The notes under the pieces: model-generated | Seen by the model: the letters and a program-made list of their open reading frames with translations, nothing else | Database searches by the model: none | What the model was told of the DNA's origin: nothing | Assembly (NCBI GenBank): GCA_030425195.1 | Contig: JAUIAV010000002.1 | Coordinates: 186,001 to 250,000 of the forward strand | DNA length: 64,000 nucleotides | Direction of reading: 5' to 3' | Source of the DNA: Gammaproteobacteria bacterium | Lineage (GTDB): Bacteria; Pseudomonadota; Gammaproteobacteria; Pseudomonadales; Azotimanducaceae | Made by a program: the position numbers and the translations under genes | In this document: positions 17,320 through 26,016 of the stretch, in pieces | Position numbering within the stretch: the stretch's first letter is position 1 | Layout: each line of letters begins with the position of its first letter

Positions 17320-18986
17320 CCGAACCGGAAACCTTCGTAGCCCGCGGCCGCGACCTGCTCGCAGCGTTCCCGGTATCTGGGATAGCCGCCGACGTACGGC
17401 ATGAAGATCCGCGGTTTGCCGGGAATGTTGGCACCGAGATACCAGGAGTTGCAGCTGGGCGTGGTGTACATGGTGCCTTCGGCCACCGCGTTCACGTGCT
17501 GGACCCACTCGGCTTCCGCGTCCGGCTGGGCTTCGATCCGCTCGTGCCCGTGCCTTCGCATGTAGTCGATGCAGTCGCCGATCCAGTTCACGTGCTGCTC
17601 GATGGCCACCAGCATGTTGCAGAGCACGGACGGGCTGCCCGGGCCGGTGACGGTGAAGAGGTTGGGACAGTCGGACAGCGCCAGTCCCAGATACATGATC
17701 GGTCCGTGGGCCCATTTGTCAGCGAGCCGGATGCCGTTCCTGCCGGTGATGTTCGCCCGCAGCAGCGCACCGGTCATGGCGTCGAAGCCCGTGGCGTAGA
17801 CGAGCACGTCGAAGTCATACTCTGCATCGCCCGTACGCAGCCCGGTACGGGTAATCGCCTCGATGGGTGAACGGCGCACGTCCACCAGCGTGACGTTGTC
17901 CCGGTTGAAGGTGTCGTAGTAGTCGCGGTCGAGCACCTGGCGCTTGCAGCCGAGCCCGTAGGTGGTCGGGCAGAGCGCCTCGGCGGTTTCAGGATCTCTG
18001 ACCCGGTCACGGATGCCGTCACGGAAGGCGGTGTTGGCCGCCTCGTTCGCTTCCGGGTCCGTGTAGGCATCGCGGAAGGCGAGCAGCACTCCCAGTCCTC
18101 GCTCCCGGACGAGCGTCCGGCGCTGTTCTTCCGTCAGATCCAGGATGCCCATGCCGCCCTGTTCCGGCGCCATCGGCACCGCTGAGGGGAGATTGAGCGT
18201 CCGGTCGGCGGCCCGCTCGGTCCGGCTCGTGCTCTTCACCGGCCGGAAGCCGGACACACCGCCGGCATTGTTCTGCTGCATCTCCCGGATCTGCCGGTAG
18301 TTGGCCCTGAACTCTTCCTGCACCGCTGCCCGCATGGCCTTCCGGTTCGCGGGCACCGTGTAGACGGGCGTGCGCTGAAAGACGGTCAGGTGTGCGGCCT
18401 CACGGGCGAGCTCGGGAATGGCCTGCACGCCGGAGGAGCCTGTACCGATGATGGCAACGCGCTTCCCGGTCAGATCCACGGGTTCCGCCGGCCAGAGGCC
18501 CGTGTGCAGGACACACCCTTCGAAATCGTCCGCGCCTGGAATGTCCGGCGTGTTCGGCACGGACAGGCAGCCGGTCGCCATCACACAGTACCTGGCTTCC
18601 AGTGTTTCACCGGCCTCGGTTTCGAGCCGCCACAGGTTCGCTGCCTCCTGATAGGTCACCGCCGTCACCCGGGTGTTGAAACGGATGTCGCGGCGGAGGT
18701 CGAACCGGTCGGCAACGTGATTCGCGTAGCGGAGAATGTCGGGCTGCGCGGAGAATACTTCCGGCCAGTCCCATTCCCGTTGCAGGTCTTCCGAGAATCC
18801 GTAGGAGTATTCCAGGCTCGGCACGTCGCAGCGCGCACCGGGATAACGGTTCCAGTACCAGGTGCCGCCCACGTCGCTGCCGGCTTCCAGGGCGAGAACC
18901 GACAGTCCCTGGCTGCGGAATCTGTGAATGGCGTACATTCCGGCAAAGCCGGCGCCCACGATCAGCACGTCGGGTCTTTCCGACAT
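17316..18986 (-). CDS. Baeyer-Villiger-type flavin monooxygenase
   Basis: A 556-residue FAD/NADPH enzyme. It has an N-terminal FAD motif GAGFAG (11-16), a second Rossmann motif GTGSSG (181-186) and the Baeyer-Villiger fingerprint FEGCVLHTGLWP (155-166) between them. GGTWYWNRYPGARCD near 40-54 is typical of cyclohexanone monooxygenase relatives. It would insert oxygen next to a ketone carbonyl, giving an ester or lactone. The frame extends ten codons upstream, but the ATG at 18986 has GGGAGG five bases before it, so I chose that start. The downstream hydrolase on the opposite strand could open the product lactone, though this is only a neighbourhood guess. Confidence 0.92.
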   Translation of the reverse strand: MSERPDVLIVGAGFAGMYAIHRFRSQGLSVLALEAGSDVGGTWYWNRYPGARCDVPSLEYSYGFSEDLQREWDWPEVFSAQPDILRYANHVADRFDLRRDIRFNTRVTAVTYQEAANLWRLETEAGETLEARYCVMATGCLSVPNTPDIPGADDFEGCVLHTGLWPAEPVDLTGKRVAIIGTGSSGVQAIPELAREAAHLTVFQRTPVYTVPANRKAMRAAVQEEFRANYRQIREMQQNNAGGVSGFRPVKSTSRTERAADRTLNLPSAVPMAPEQGGMGILDLTEEQRRTLVRERGLGVLLAFRDAYTDPEANEAANTAFRDGIRDRVRDPETAEALCPTTYGLGCKRQVLDRDYYDTFNRDNVTLVDVRRSPIEAITRTGLRTGDAEYDFDVLVYATGFDAMTGALLRANITGRNGIRLADKWAHGPIMYLGLALSDCPNLFTVTGPGSPSVLCNMLVAIEQHVNWIGDCIDYMRRHGHERIEAQPDAEAEWVQHVNAVAEGTMYTTPSCNSWYLGANIPGKPRIFMPYVGGYPRYRERCEQVAAAGYEGFRFG

Positions 18987-19122
18987 GAGTGCCTCCCTGA
19001 CCCTCGAACGGACCACGGAGTATAGCAGCGGTGTGAGGGTTCTTTAGTGGGGTGCCGGGATGACGGGGCGTGCCGGCGGTCGTATGCTCGTGCGGCTGAC
19101 GGGGAAAGAGGAGGCAGCGGCA

Positions 19123-19959
19123 ATGGAACGGAAATCGGTCAGTCTGAGCAACGGCACCACCCTCAGTTATCTGGAGCGGTCGGGAGGCTCGGAACCGCTG
19201 GTGCTGCTGCACGGGATCACCGACAGCGCCAGTACCTACGAGCCGCTGATGGACGGGCTCGAGTCCCGGTTTCACGTGTACGCGCTGGATTTCCGCGGGC
19301 ACGGTCATTCCGACAAGCCGGACACGCTCTACGACACTGATGCCTACGCGGACGACGTGCGTCATTTCATTCGGGAGGTGGCGGGCGCACCCGTGCTGCT
19401 CGAGGGGCATTCCCTGGGTGGCGCCGTGGCCGTCCAGGTGGGCGCAACGGCACCTGAGCTGGTCTGCGGGCTCGTGCTTGAGGATCCGCCCCTCTATTTC
19501 GTGAATGACATCAACGAGATCTGCGCCGCGCTGTTTGAGGGCATCGTCGTCATGGCCACGACACTGCAGGACGGCAGCCAGAGTGCTGATCAGTGGTTCG
19601 ACGTGATGGCCCAGGCACCGGATCCCTACTCCGGAAAGCCGGGGATCGAGACCATGGGCGAGGAGCGGATCCGCCTCAGGCTGGAGTCCATCGGCCGGAT
19701 GAAGCCCAAGGCGCTGCAGGATGCGCTGGACGGCTCACTGAAGTGGGATACGGACGCCGTGCTGAAGAACGTCCGCTGCCCGGTGACGCTGCTCTGGGGC
19801 GAGCCCGCCATCGGCGCGGTCATGACCGGGGAGGAAGTGGCGCGGGCGACGGGGGTCATGGCGGACTGTCACGCGGTTCAGGCTGGTGGCGTCGGGCATC
19901 TGATTCACGATCTCGCGCCGGACGTCTGGCTGGCGGCCGTGAACGGCTGGCGGGGCTGA
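19123..19959 (+). CDS. Alpha/beta-hydrolase fold protein
   Basis: A 278-residue cytoplasmic hydrolase. The nucleophile elbow is GHSLGG with S97; the oxyanion region is LLHGITD (28-34); the catalytic histidine is in GVGHLIHD near the C-terminus. The usual acid after strand 6 is in a divergent segment (LLWGEPAIGA), so the acid may be a glutamate. The start is ATG 19123, preceded by AAAGAGGAGG; an upstream in-frame ATG at 19060 lacks this. It is divergent from the Baeyer-Villiger monooxygenase gene with 136 bp between starts and could act on its ester product. Substrate not determinable. Confidence 0.87.
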   Translation: MERKSVSLSNGTTLSYLERSGGSEPLVLLHGITDSASTYEPLMDGLESRFHVYALDFRGHGHSDKPDTLYDTDAYADDVRHFIREVAGAPVLLEGHSLGGAVAVQVGATAPELVCGLVLEDPPLYFVNDINEICAALFEGIVVMATTLQDGSQSADQWFDVMAQAPDPYSGKPGIETMGEERIRLRLESIGRMKPKALQDALDGSLKWDTDAVLKNVRCPVTLLWGEPAIGAVMTGEEVARATGVMADCHAVQAGGVGHLIHDLAPDVWLAAVNGWRG

Positions 19960-19968
19960 AACGGACGG

Positions 19969-20907
19969 CTACGGATCCAGCCGGGCGAGCTGGCGTTCCA
20001 GATTCTGCAGCGCGCGCTGGGTCGTGCGCAGCTCTCTCAGGATTTCGTCCCGGTTCGGCGGCAGCTCGATTTCCCTGAGTCGCTCGGCTTTCGCCTCGTC
20101 CAGGTTGTTCAGCACCACGGCGATGAACAGGTTGACCACGACGAAGGTGCCCATCACCACGAAGCTGACGAAGTAGACCCAGGCCCAGTCATAGGTCCGC
20201 ATCGCCGCGTACATGATGTCAGTCCAGTCCTCGAGCGTGACGATCCGGAACAAAGACAGCAGGGAGATGCCGAGGGTGCGCCAGTGGGTGGGGTCAGCCT
20301 CATGGAACAGGTGATAACCCGCCACGCCGTACATGTAGAAGATGATGGACATCAGGATGAGCACGTTGCCCATGCTGGGTATGGACCGGATCAGGGTGGC
20401 GACGATCAGCCGCAGCTCGGGGAATGTGGAGACCAGCCTCAGCACCCGCAGCAGCCGGGCCAGGCGGGCAAGCGTGGCCAGCTCACCGGTGGCCGGGATC
20501 AGGCTCACCAGAATGATGCTGAAGTCGAAGACGTTCCAGCCGTCCCGGAAGTAGCGGCCGATGGACGGCGCCAGAGCGCCCATCTTGAGAAGCGCCTCGA
20601 CGATGAAGATCAGCAGGAAGAGCTCGTTCGCAAGATTGAACAGCTCGCCGAACCGGCCGCGCAGCGCCTCGGAGGTTTCCAGGCCGATGACGGCCGCATT
20701 GGCGATGATGACCGCGGTGATGCCGTGCTGGAACCAGTTGCTGTCGACGATGGCGGCGAGCCGAGAGGGAAGACCCTCCCCGGCCAGTTCCGAGTAACGC
20801 AGTTTGTCCATGAGTACTTCGAAGGCTCCGTCGGATCGCGCAATCTTCCAGTGCTGGGGTCGCGGGTCAAGATGATCCGACCGTAGGGTCACTGGCGGGG
20901 TTGGCAC
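19969..20907 (-). CDS. Voltage-gated cation channel (NaChBac/NavAb-type) with acidic filter
   Basis: A 312-residue six-helix ion channel of the bacterial single-domain Nav family. S1-S3 lie at about residues 58-137. S4 carries arginines R148, R151, R154 and R157 at three-residue intervals. The pore loop is SLFRIVTLEDWTDIMY, with selectivity filter TLEDWTD at 224-230, followed by S6 (about 243-268). The C-terminus ends in a charged coiled-coil-like helix (270-310), as in tetrameric bacterial channels. The filter has aspartates at the two positions that were changed to aspartate to build the calcium-selective CavAb from NavAb. The start is GTG; ATG at residue 33 is an alternative. Divergent from the Mla operon. 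Confidence 0.9.
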   Translation of the reverse strand: MPTPPVTLRSDHLDPRPQHWKIARSDGAFEVLMDKLRYSELAGEGLPSRLAAIVDSNWFQHGITAVIIANAAVIGLETSEALRGRFGELFNLANELFLLIFIVEALLKMGALAPSIGRYFRDGWNVFDFSIILVSLIPATGELATLARLARLLRVLRLVSTFPELRLIVATLIRSIPSMGNVLILMSIIFYMYGVAGYHLFHEADPTHWRTLGISLLSLFRIVTLEDWTDIMYAAMRTYDWAWVYFVSFVVMGTFVVVNLFIAVVLNNLDEAKAERLREIELPPNRDEILRELRTTQRALQNLERQLARLDP

Positions 20908-20953
20908 CCGCTCTCTAAACTGCCGTCATGAGGACGAGCCGGCCATAAGCGAC

Positions 20954-22075
20954 TTGACTGCGCCTTCACTGGAGCTGGAAACCGTCGTGGACGGCACGGC
21001 AGGTCCCGTCGTGATCAATCTGATCGGCGACTGGAAGTTCGACAACGCGTCCGGCATGGAAGCCGCGCTGCAGGAACTCAAGCCGCCGCGCGCTCACCGG
21101 GTGGAGTTCCGCTCGGCCGGTCTCGACCACATCGATCTCACCGGCGCCTGGCTCCTCTACAGCAAGTCGCTCGAGCTCCAGGAAGACGGCTACGAAACCG
21201 GGTTCACCGGCTTCCGTGACGTGCACATGAAGTTCCTCAGCCATGTGATCGAGCAGCCGGTGGCGGGCGGGGAGACTGGCGGCGACCAACCGGGCGTCTT
21301 TACGAGCGTCATGGAGTTCACCGGGCGCGGGGCGGTGGACTTCGTCCGGGAGCTCGGCGAGATGACCATGATGGCCATCGACGGCTTCCGCCGGCCCTCC
21401 GCGCTGACTTACCGGGAAACGGTCAACCAGCTCATGGACGTGGGACTGAAGGCCATACCCATCATCACCGTCATGTCCTTCCTGATCGGTGTGGTACTGG
21501 CCTATCAGGCTCAGGGGCAGCTCGCCCGGCTGGGCGCCGGCGCCTTCACCATCGACCTGGTGGCCATCTCCATTCTCCGGGAAATGGGCGTTCTGCTGAC
21601 CGCCATCATGGTGGCCGGCCGATCCGGAAGCGCCTTTGCCGCAGCCCTGGGTTCCATGAAGCTGAATGAAGAAACGGACGCCATGCAGGTGATGGGCCTG
21701 TCCGTGAACGGCACCCTCATTCTGCCCCGCATTCTGGGTCTGGTCATCGCAGTGCCGATTCTGACGGGACTGTCCAACCTGTCCGGCATCGGTGGTGCCT
21801 GGGCCGTGGGTGTGCTGCTGCTGGACATCTCCACCATCGAGTTTTCCACCCGCATCGCCGACGCGGTCAGTTTCGGGACGGTGATGGTCGGCATTTCCAA
21901 AGCCCCCGTTTTCGCCATGCTCATCGGTGCCGTTTCCTGTCTGCGGGGCCTGCAGGTGACCGCCTCCGCGGAAGAGCTGGGACAGCTCACCACCCGGGCA
22001 GTGGTGGAGTCCATCTTTCTGGTCATCATCGCGGATGCGATCTTCTCCATCATCTACACGGAGCTCGGCATCTGA
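20954..22075 (+). CDS. mlaE: MCE/Mla ABC transporter permease with N-terminal STAS domain
   Basis: A 373-residue inner-membrane protein. Residues about 1-100 form a STAS/MlaB-like domain (IDLTGAWLLYSKS is the anti-sigma-antagonist-type loop), and about 120-373 is an MlaE permease with the typical EMGVLLTAIMVAGRSGSAFA region and five hydrophobic segments. It moves phospholipid or another lipid between the inner membrane and the MCE protein. The STAS domain replaces a separate MlaB. The start appears to be TTG 20954, as no ATG or GTG in frame fits. First gene of a four-gene operon; its stop overlaps the next start by one base. Confidence 0.9.
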   Translation: MTAPSLELETVVDGTAGPVVINLIGDWKFDNASGMEAALQELKPPRAHRVEFRSAGLDHIDLTGAWLLYSKSLELQEDGYETGFTGFRDVHMKFLSHVIEQPVAGGETGGDQPGVFTSVMEFTGRGAVDFVRELGEMTMMAIDGFRRPSALTYRETVNQLMDVGLKAIPIITVMSFLIGVVLAYQAQGQLARLGAGAFTIDLVAISILREMGVLLTAIMVAGRSGSAFAAALGSMKLNEETDAMQVMGLSVNGTLILPRILGLVIAVPILTGLSNLSGIGGAWAVGVLLLDISTIEFSTRIADAVSFGTVMVGISKAPVFAMLIGAVSCLRGLQVTASAEELGQLTTRAVVESIFLVIIADAIFSIIYTELGI

Positions 22076-22836
22076 TGACAGAGCCGGCCGTATCCGTACA
22101 GGGGCTCGTCACACAGTTCGGTGACCACAGGGTGCATGATGGACTCGATCTCGAGGTGCGGCGCGGCGAAATCCTGTCCATCGTCGGCGGCTCCGGTTCG
22201 GGAAAATCCGTTCTGCTGCGCTCCATCCTGGGTCTGCAGATTCCGCGGGAAGGGAAGATCGAGGTGCTGGGGATGCCCATCGGACCGGGCCTTCCGGTGC
22301 CGCACCGGCGCTGGGGCGTGCTGTTTCAGAGAGGCGCGCTCTTCTCGGGACTGACGGTTCGGGAGAACGTGGAACTGCCCATCAGCCTGCACTCGACCAT
22401 GTCCGCGCAGACACGGGCGAAGCTGGCCAGTCTGAAAATTCAGATGGCCGGGCTGCCGGCGGAGGCTGAAGACAAGGTGCCGTCGGAGCTGTCCGGCGGC
22501 ATGGTGAAACGCGCAGCCCTGGCCCGGGCGCTGGCACTGGACCCGGAGCTGCTGTTCCTCGATGAGCCCACAGCCGGGCTCGACCCGATCGCGGCGGAGG
22601 AGTTCGAGGATGTGATTCTCTACCTCCGGGAAAGCCTGGATCTGACCGTCGTCATCATCACCCACGACCTGGATACCCTCTATTCTCTGAGCGACCGGGT
22701 CGCCGTGCTGGTCGACAAGCGGGCCCGTACGGGTACGCTGGACGAGGTCGCCGAACTCGATCATCCCTGGGTGTCCAGCTACTTCAACGGCGTTCGGGCC
22801 CGCATCATCCGAACCGGAGAGACGGTGAGAAAATGA
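22075..22836 (+). CDS. mlaF: MCE/Mla ABC transporter ATP-binding protein
   Basis: A 253-residue ATPase. Walker A is GGSGSGKS (38-45), the Q-loop is LFQRGAL (83-89), the signature is LSGGM (139-143) and Walker B is LLFLDEP (159-165) with a distal switch histidine in IITHD. It powers lipid transport with the upstream permease. TGATG overlap with the permease gene and ATGA overlap with the MCE gene show tight translational coupling. The family assignment is secure; the direction of transport cannot be read from sequence. Confidence 0.94.
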   Translation: MTEPAVSVQGLVTQFGDHRVHDGLDLEVRRGEILSIVGGSGSGKSVLLRSILGLQIPREGKIEVLGMPIGPGLPVPHRRWGVLFQRGALFSGLTVRENVELPISLHSTMSAQTRAKLASLKIQMAGLPAEAEDKVPSELSGGMVKRAALARALALDPELLFLDEPTAGLDPIAAEEFEDVILYLRESLDLTVVIITHDLDTLYSLSDRVAVLVDKRARTGTLDEVAELDHPWVSSYFNGVRARIIRTGETVRK

Positions 22837-23759
22837 ATCCGCACACCAACTACGTGGCCGTCGGCCTCTTTCTGCTGATCGGCAGCATCGCGCTGGTGGG
22901 ACTGATCGTGTGGCTCGGAAAGGCGGGGGATGCCGCACCCAAGGCCAGCTACGTGGTGCAGATCGACGGCAACGTGAACGGTCTTTCCAACGGCAGCGTG
23001 GTCCGGTACCTGGGTGTGAATGTGGGCTCGGTGGTGGACATCCTGCTGCACACCAACATTGCCCGGCCGGTGGTCGAGGTCTTCATCGAGATCGAGGAAG
23101 ACCTGCCGATCGGTGACGCCACCTACGCGACGCTCGTGGTTCAGGGGGTCACCGGCATCGCCAACATCGATCTGGCCAATGACGAGGAGCTGGCGAGGCC
23201 TCAGGTGATGCACGAGTCCGGCATGCCCATCATCCCATTCCGTGTCAGCGGCCTGTCCGCGCTGCTCTCCGGGGGCGGGGATATCGCCTCAGATGCCCGC
23301 AGGCTCCTGGCACGGCTGAACGCCTGGACTGGTGAGGAGAACCGGCTCGAGGCCGAGGCCGTGCTCGAAAACCTCCGCGTGCTTTCCGAAAACCTGGCCG
23401 CCCAGAGCACGGAGCTGCCGGAGCTGATCGCGTCCGTGAAGACCACGCTCGCCAGTCTCGAGCGAGCTTCCCGCGGTTTCGAAGCTGCCATCGTCGACGA
23501 TCTGCCCGCCATCACCGCCGATCTCAAGACGACGAGCGCCAACCTGTCCGCCGCGTCAACCCGGGTGGAGGACTGGCTAGAGCGGAACGAGGACAGCGTG
23601 AACGGCTTTCTCGGCGAAGGTCTGGAAGACGTGAGCGGGCTGGTTGCCGACCTGCGTCTGGTTTCCGACCGGCTCAACCGGCTCACTGCCCGGCTGAGAG
23701 AAGATCCTTCCCGGCTGATCTACCGGCCCCAGCAGGATCCCGTGGTGGCTGAACCCTGA
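22833..23759 (+). CDS. mlaD: MCE-domain substrate-binding protein (MlaD-like)
   Basis: A 308-residue protein anchored by one N-terminal membrane helix (about 8-28). The single MCE domain follows (about 40-118; GLSNGSVVRYLGVNVGSV is the conserved core). The rest is a long helical, coiled-coil-like region (about 150-295) that would form a periplasmic hexameric tunnel. This tail makes it longer than the E. coli MlaD and nearer the Mce/Ttg2-type proteins of other proteobacteria. It overlaps mlaF by 4 bp and ends one base into the next gene. Confidence 0.9.
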   Translation: MNPHTNYVAVGLFLLIGSIALVGLIVWLGKAGDAAPKASYVVQIDGNVNGLSNGSVVRYLGVNVGSVVDILLHTNIARPVVEVFIEIEEDLPIGDATYATLVVQGVTGIANIDLANDEELARPQVMHESGMPIIPFRVSGLSALLSGGGDIASDARRLLARLNAWTGEENRLEAEAVLENLRVLSENLAAQSTELPELIASVKTTLASLERASRGFEAAIVDDLPAITADLKTTSANLSAASTRVEDWLERNEDSVNGFLGEGLEDVSGLVADLRLVSDRLNRLTARLREDPSRLIYRPQQDPVVAEP

Positions 23760-24304
23760 TGAGACCTCCGGCTATGAAACGACTGCTTCCCGCCCTCCCG
23801 CTCACCTGGCTGCTGCTGGCCGGGTGCATGCCGGATCTCACCTCCGAGCGGCCTCCGGAGCGGATCTACTGGCTGGAGGCGGTGACCATCGAAGCGCCGC
23901 CGTCCATGCGGCTGCGTGTCGGCGTGGTCCCCGGACTGGACTCGGACCGGATCTGGGTGCTCGAGGAAGACCAGCGTCTCAACTTCTATGCGGGTGCGCA
24001 CTGGCCGGACACCCTGCAACCGCTCCTGGAGAGTCTGATTTCCCGGTCGCTGAATGCGTCCTTGCGCAATCCGGAGCTCACGGTTCTCATCGAACGTTTT
24101 TTTGCGGTGTCCCGAGGGGCAGGCGTACCGCCGAGGATCGAGCTCAGTGCGAGCTTCCGGTCGGCGGATACGCTGTGCCGGTTCGAGCGAGCCCGGTCTG
24201 CGGACAGCGAACGCCTGCGAGACATCGTGGCCGGACACCAGCTGTTGCTGAATGAGCTGGTCGAAGCGGTTGCCGGGTTCGGCCGGAGCGGCCGCTGCCC
24301 CTGA
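23759..24304 (+). CDS. ABC-type transport auxiliary lipoprotein (PqiC-like)
   Basis: A 181-residue lipoprotein. The lipobox is LLLAGC with the lipidated cysteine at residue 23 (18 if the ATG at 23774 is used). The mature sequence has the IYWLEAV...RLRVGVVPGLDSDRIWV pattern of the ABC_trans_aux family that partners MCE systems at the outer membrane. It overlaps mlaD by one base and is last in the operon. It converges with the AhpD-like gene 4 bp away. No MlaC or MlaA is present in the window, so this lipoprotein may serve as the outer-membrane contact. Confidence 0.85.
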   Translation: MRPPAMKRLLPALPLTWLLLAGCMPDLTSERPPERIYWLEAVTIEAPPSMRLRVGVVPGLDSDRIWVLEEDQRLNFYAGAHWPDTLQPLLESLISRSLNASLRNPELTVLIERFFAVSRGAGVPPRIELSASFRSADTLCRFERARSADSERLRDIVAGHQLLLNELVEAVAGFGRSGRCP

Positions 24305-24308
24305 CCGG

Positions 24309-24974
24309 TCAGCGACGGACGCAGTGGCCGTGCTTCGTCTCCCGGCCTTCGATGCCGTCAGCCGGGACCAGTTTCTGCACGGGCCGGTAGTCGATGGGGC
24401 GACCCGGGGTCAGGGACTCCCGGAGACCTTCCTCCAGCTCGAGGAAACTGGCATCCGCTTCGCCACCCAGCGCTTCCACCACGCCGGAGAAGAATGCCCT
24501 GGCCGTGGCCAGCGCGGCGATGTCGAAGATCTCCGCGTCGCTGAAACCCTGAGCCTTCAGGCCTTCCACCTCCCCGGCGGTCACCCGGTAAGGCATGGTC
24601 GCAGCTCGCGCCGCATAGGCGAGCATGGCCCGCTCCGCAGTGGTCAGGCAGGCGGCCTGGTCGGGTCCGGCTTCCGCCAGCTCTCTCACCTCTTCCGGGG
24701 AGAACCATTCCAGCAGCGCTCTGCCGTGCGCCAGGGTGCAGTAGGAACTCTTCAGCGAGCGTGCCGCAGCGAAAGTGACGAGTTCGAACCGCCGTCGATC
24801 CACGTGGGCTCTGAGTCCCCGCTGGAGGTCGGCCCACAGGGTCATCACTTCGGGACGATGTGAGAAGGGTTTCGCATAGTTCGGCAGAAAGCCCCAGCCC
24901 TGCTGCTGGCGTTCGTACATGTCCCGCACGGCGCCGGTGGCCGCTTCGGGTGGTGTGGTTTCGATGAAAGACAT
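24309..24974 (-). CDS. AhpD-like carboxymuconolactone decarboxylase family protein
   Basis: A 221-residue, all-helical protein. The segment SSYCTLAHG (starting near residue 76) is the CMD/AhpD active-site helix of the uncharacterised peroxidase-related branch, with one conserved cysteine and histidine (C..AH); the second cysteine of classical AhpD is absent. It probably acts in peroxide or electrophile handling, but members of this branch are poorly characterised. It lies 38 bp downstream of the 2-oxoglutarate oxygenase gene on the same strand, apparently the last gene of a three-gene unit with the cysteine synthase-glutaredoxin fusion. Confidence 0.82.
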   Translation of the reverse strand: MSFIETTPPEAATGAVRDMYERQQQGWGFLPNYAKPFSHRPEVMTLWADLQRGLRAHVDRRRFELVTFAAARSLKSSYCTLAHGRALLEWFSPEEVRELAEAGPDQAACLTTAERAMLAYAARAATMPYRVTAGEVEGLKAQGFSDAEIFDIAALATARAFFSGVVEALGGEADASFLELEEGLRESLTPGRPIDYRPVQKLVPADGIEGRETKHGHCVRR

Positions 24975-25012
24975 TGTCTCCTCTCCTTCGTCCTTCCGGG
25001 TGCCGCTTCCGC

Positions 25013-25993
25013 TCAGGCCCGCTGCCGGGTCTCCATCGCATAGTGGCTGATCTGCACCTCTTCGCCCTGGTCCGCATAGTCGCCGGAGGCGCGCAGGTGG
25101 CGGAATTCGCCCCAGTTGATCGGCCGGTAACGTGGCGGATGCTGCTCATCCACCTGGCTCGGCAGGGGGGCATAGTCGGCGGCGTAGGCCGGATTGAGGA
25201 AGAAGGGTGCGCTCATCCGGGTCCGGCTCGCGTTCGCCCGGACGCGGTGCAGAGCGGCCCGGTAGCGGTCGTTGGACCACACCTGAACCATGTCTCCGAT
25301 GTTGATCACCATCGCTTCCCTGCGCAGGGCTACCAGGTGCCAGGCGCCGTTTCTGAAAACCTCCAGGCCCGGCTCATCCAACTGGTGGAGCACGGTCAGA
25401 GCGCCGGCGTCGGTATGGTGGTTCACGCCCAGATGCCCCCGCTCGGGCGGGCGGGCTTCCGCGGGCTGCTCCGGGTCCGGACAGATCGGGTAGTAGTTCA
25501 GACGGATGAAGCTCGTATGTCTCGGCTCGAAACTCCGGCGCAGCACCTCGGGCGCCACGTCGAGATTGCGTGCCAGGGCGCCGAGCAGATCGAACGACAG
25601 TTTCTCGCACGCCTGATAGTAGGCGAGCACGGCGGCTTTGAATCCGTCCACGAACCGGGGCCACTGAGGCACGAGCAGAGGCTCGCCATCCTCGGGCAGT
25701 TCCGCCGGACCGTAGTCGAAGGTCTCCTTCCAGTCCCGCGTGTTCTTGGTCAGCTCCTGATCGAAGTAACCCCAGGGATTGTCCTCGGTGCGTTCGATGG
25801 TCCGTTTCAGATCGCGGGGCATGGCGAAGAAGGCGCGCATCCTGTCCGCCAGATCGGCCAGCACTTCCGTGGGGATGCCATGGTTCTCCACCTGGAAAAA
25901 GCCCCAGTCCCGACACGCCGCATCCAGAGCTGTCAGCGTGGCCGGCTCTTCGAGCCGCTCGATATCGATCACCGGGATGTCGTTGGTGGTCAC
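25013..25993 (-). CDS. 2-oxoglutarate/Fe(II) oxygenase, isopenicillin N synthase-like
   Basis: A 326-residue oxygenase. The iron triad is H193-x-D195 (NHHTDAGALT) and H249 (ALHRVRAN), with the co-substrate-binding R259-x-S261 (RTRMS). The N-terminal motif DWGFFQVENHGIP is the DIOX_N signature. I chose GTG 25993 because AAGGAG lies 7 bases upstream; a longer frame back to 26047 would overlap the upstream gene. It hydroxylates or desaturates a small molecule; the substrate is unknown. It sits 23 bp after the cysteine synthase-glutaredoxin fusion, so the substrate could be thiol-related (inference). Confidence 0.9.
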   Translation of the reverse strand: MTTNDIPVIDIERLEEPATLTALDAACRDWGFFQVENHGIPTEVLADLADRMRAFFAMPRDLKRTIERTEDNPWGYFDQELTKNTRDWKETFDYGPAELPEDGEPLLVPQWPRFVDGFKAAVLAYYQACEKLSFDLLGALARNLDVAPEVLRRSFEPRHTSFIRLNYYPICPDPEQPAEARPPERGHLGVNHHTDAGALTVLHQLDEPGLEVFRNGAWHLVALRREAMVINIGDMVQVWSNDRYRAALHRVRANASRTRMSAPFFLNPAYAADYAPLPSQVDEQHPPRYRPINWGEFRHLRASGDYADQGEEVQISHYAMETRQRA

Positions 25994-26016
25994 TTGTCTG
26001 CTCCTTGCGCTCGTGT

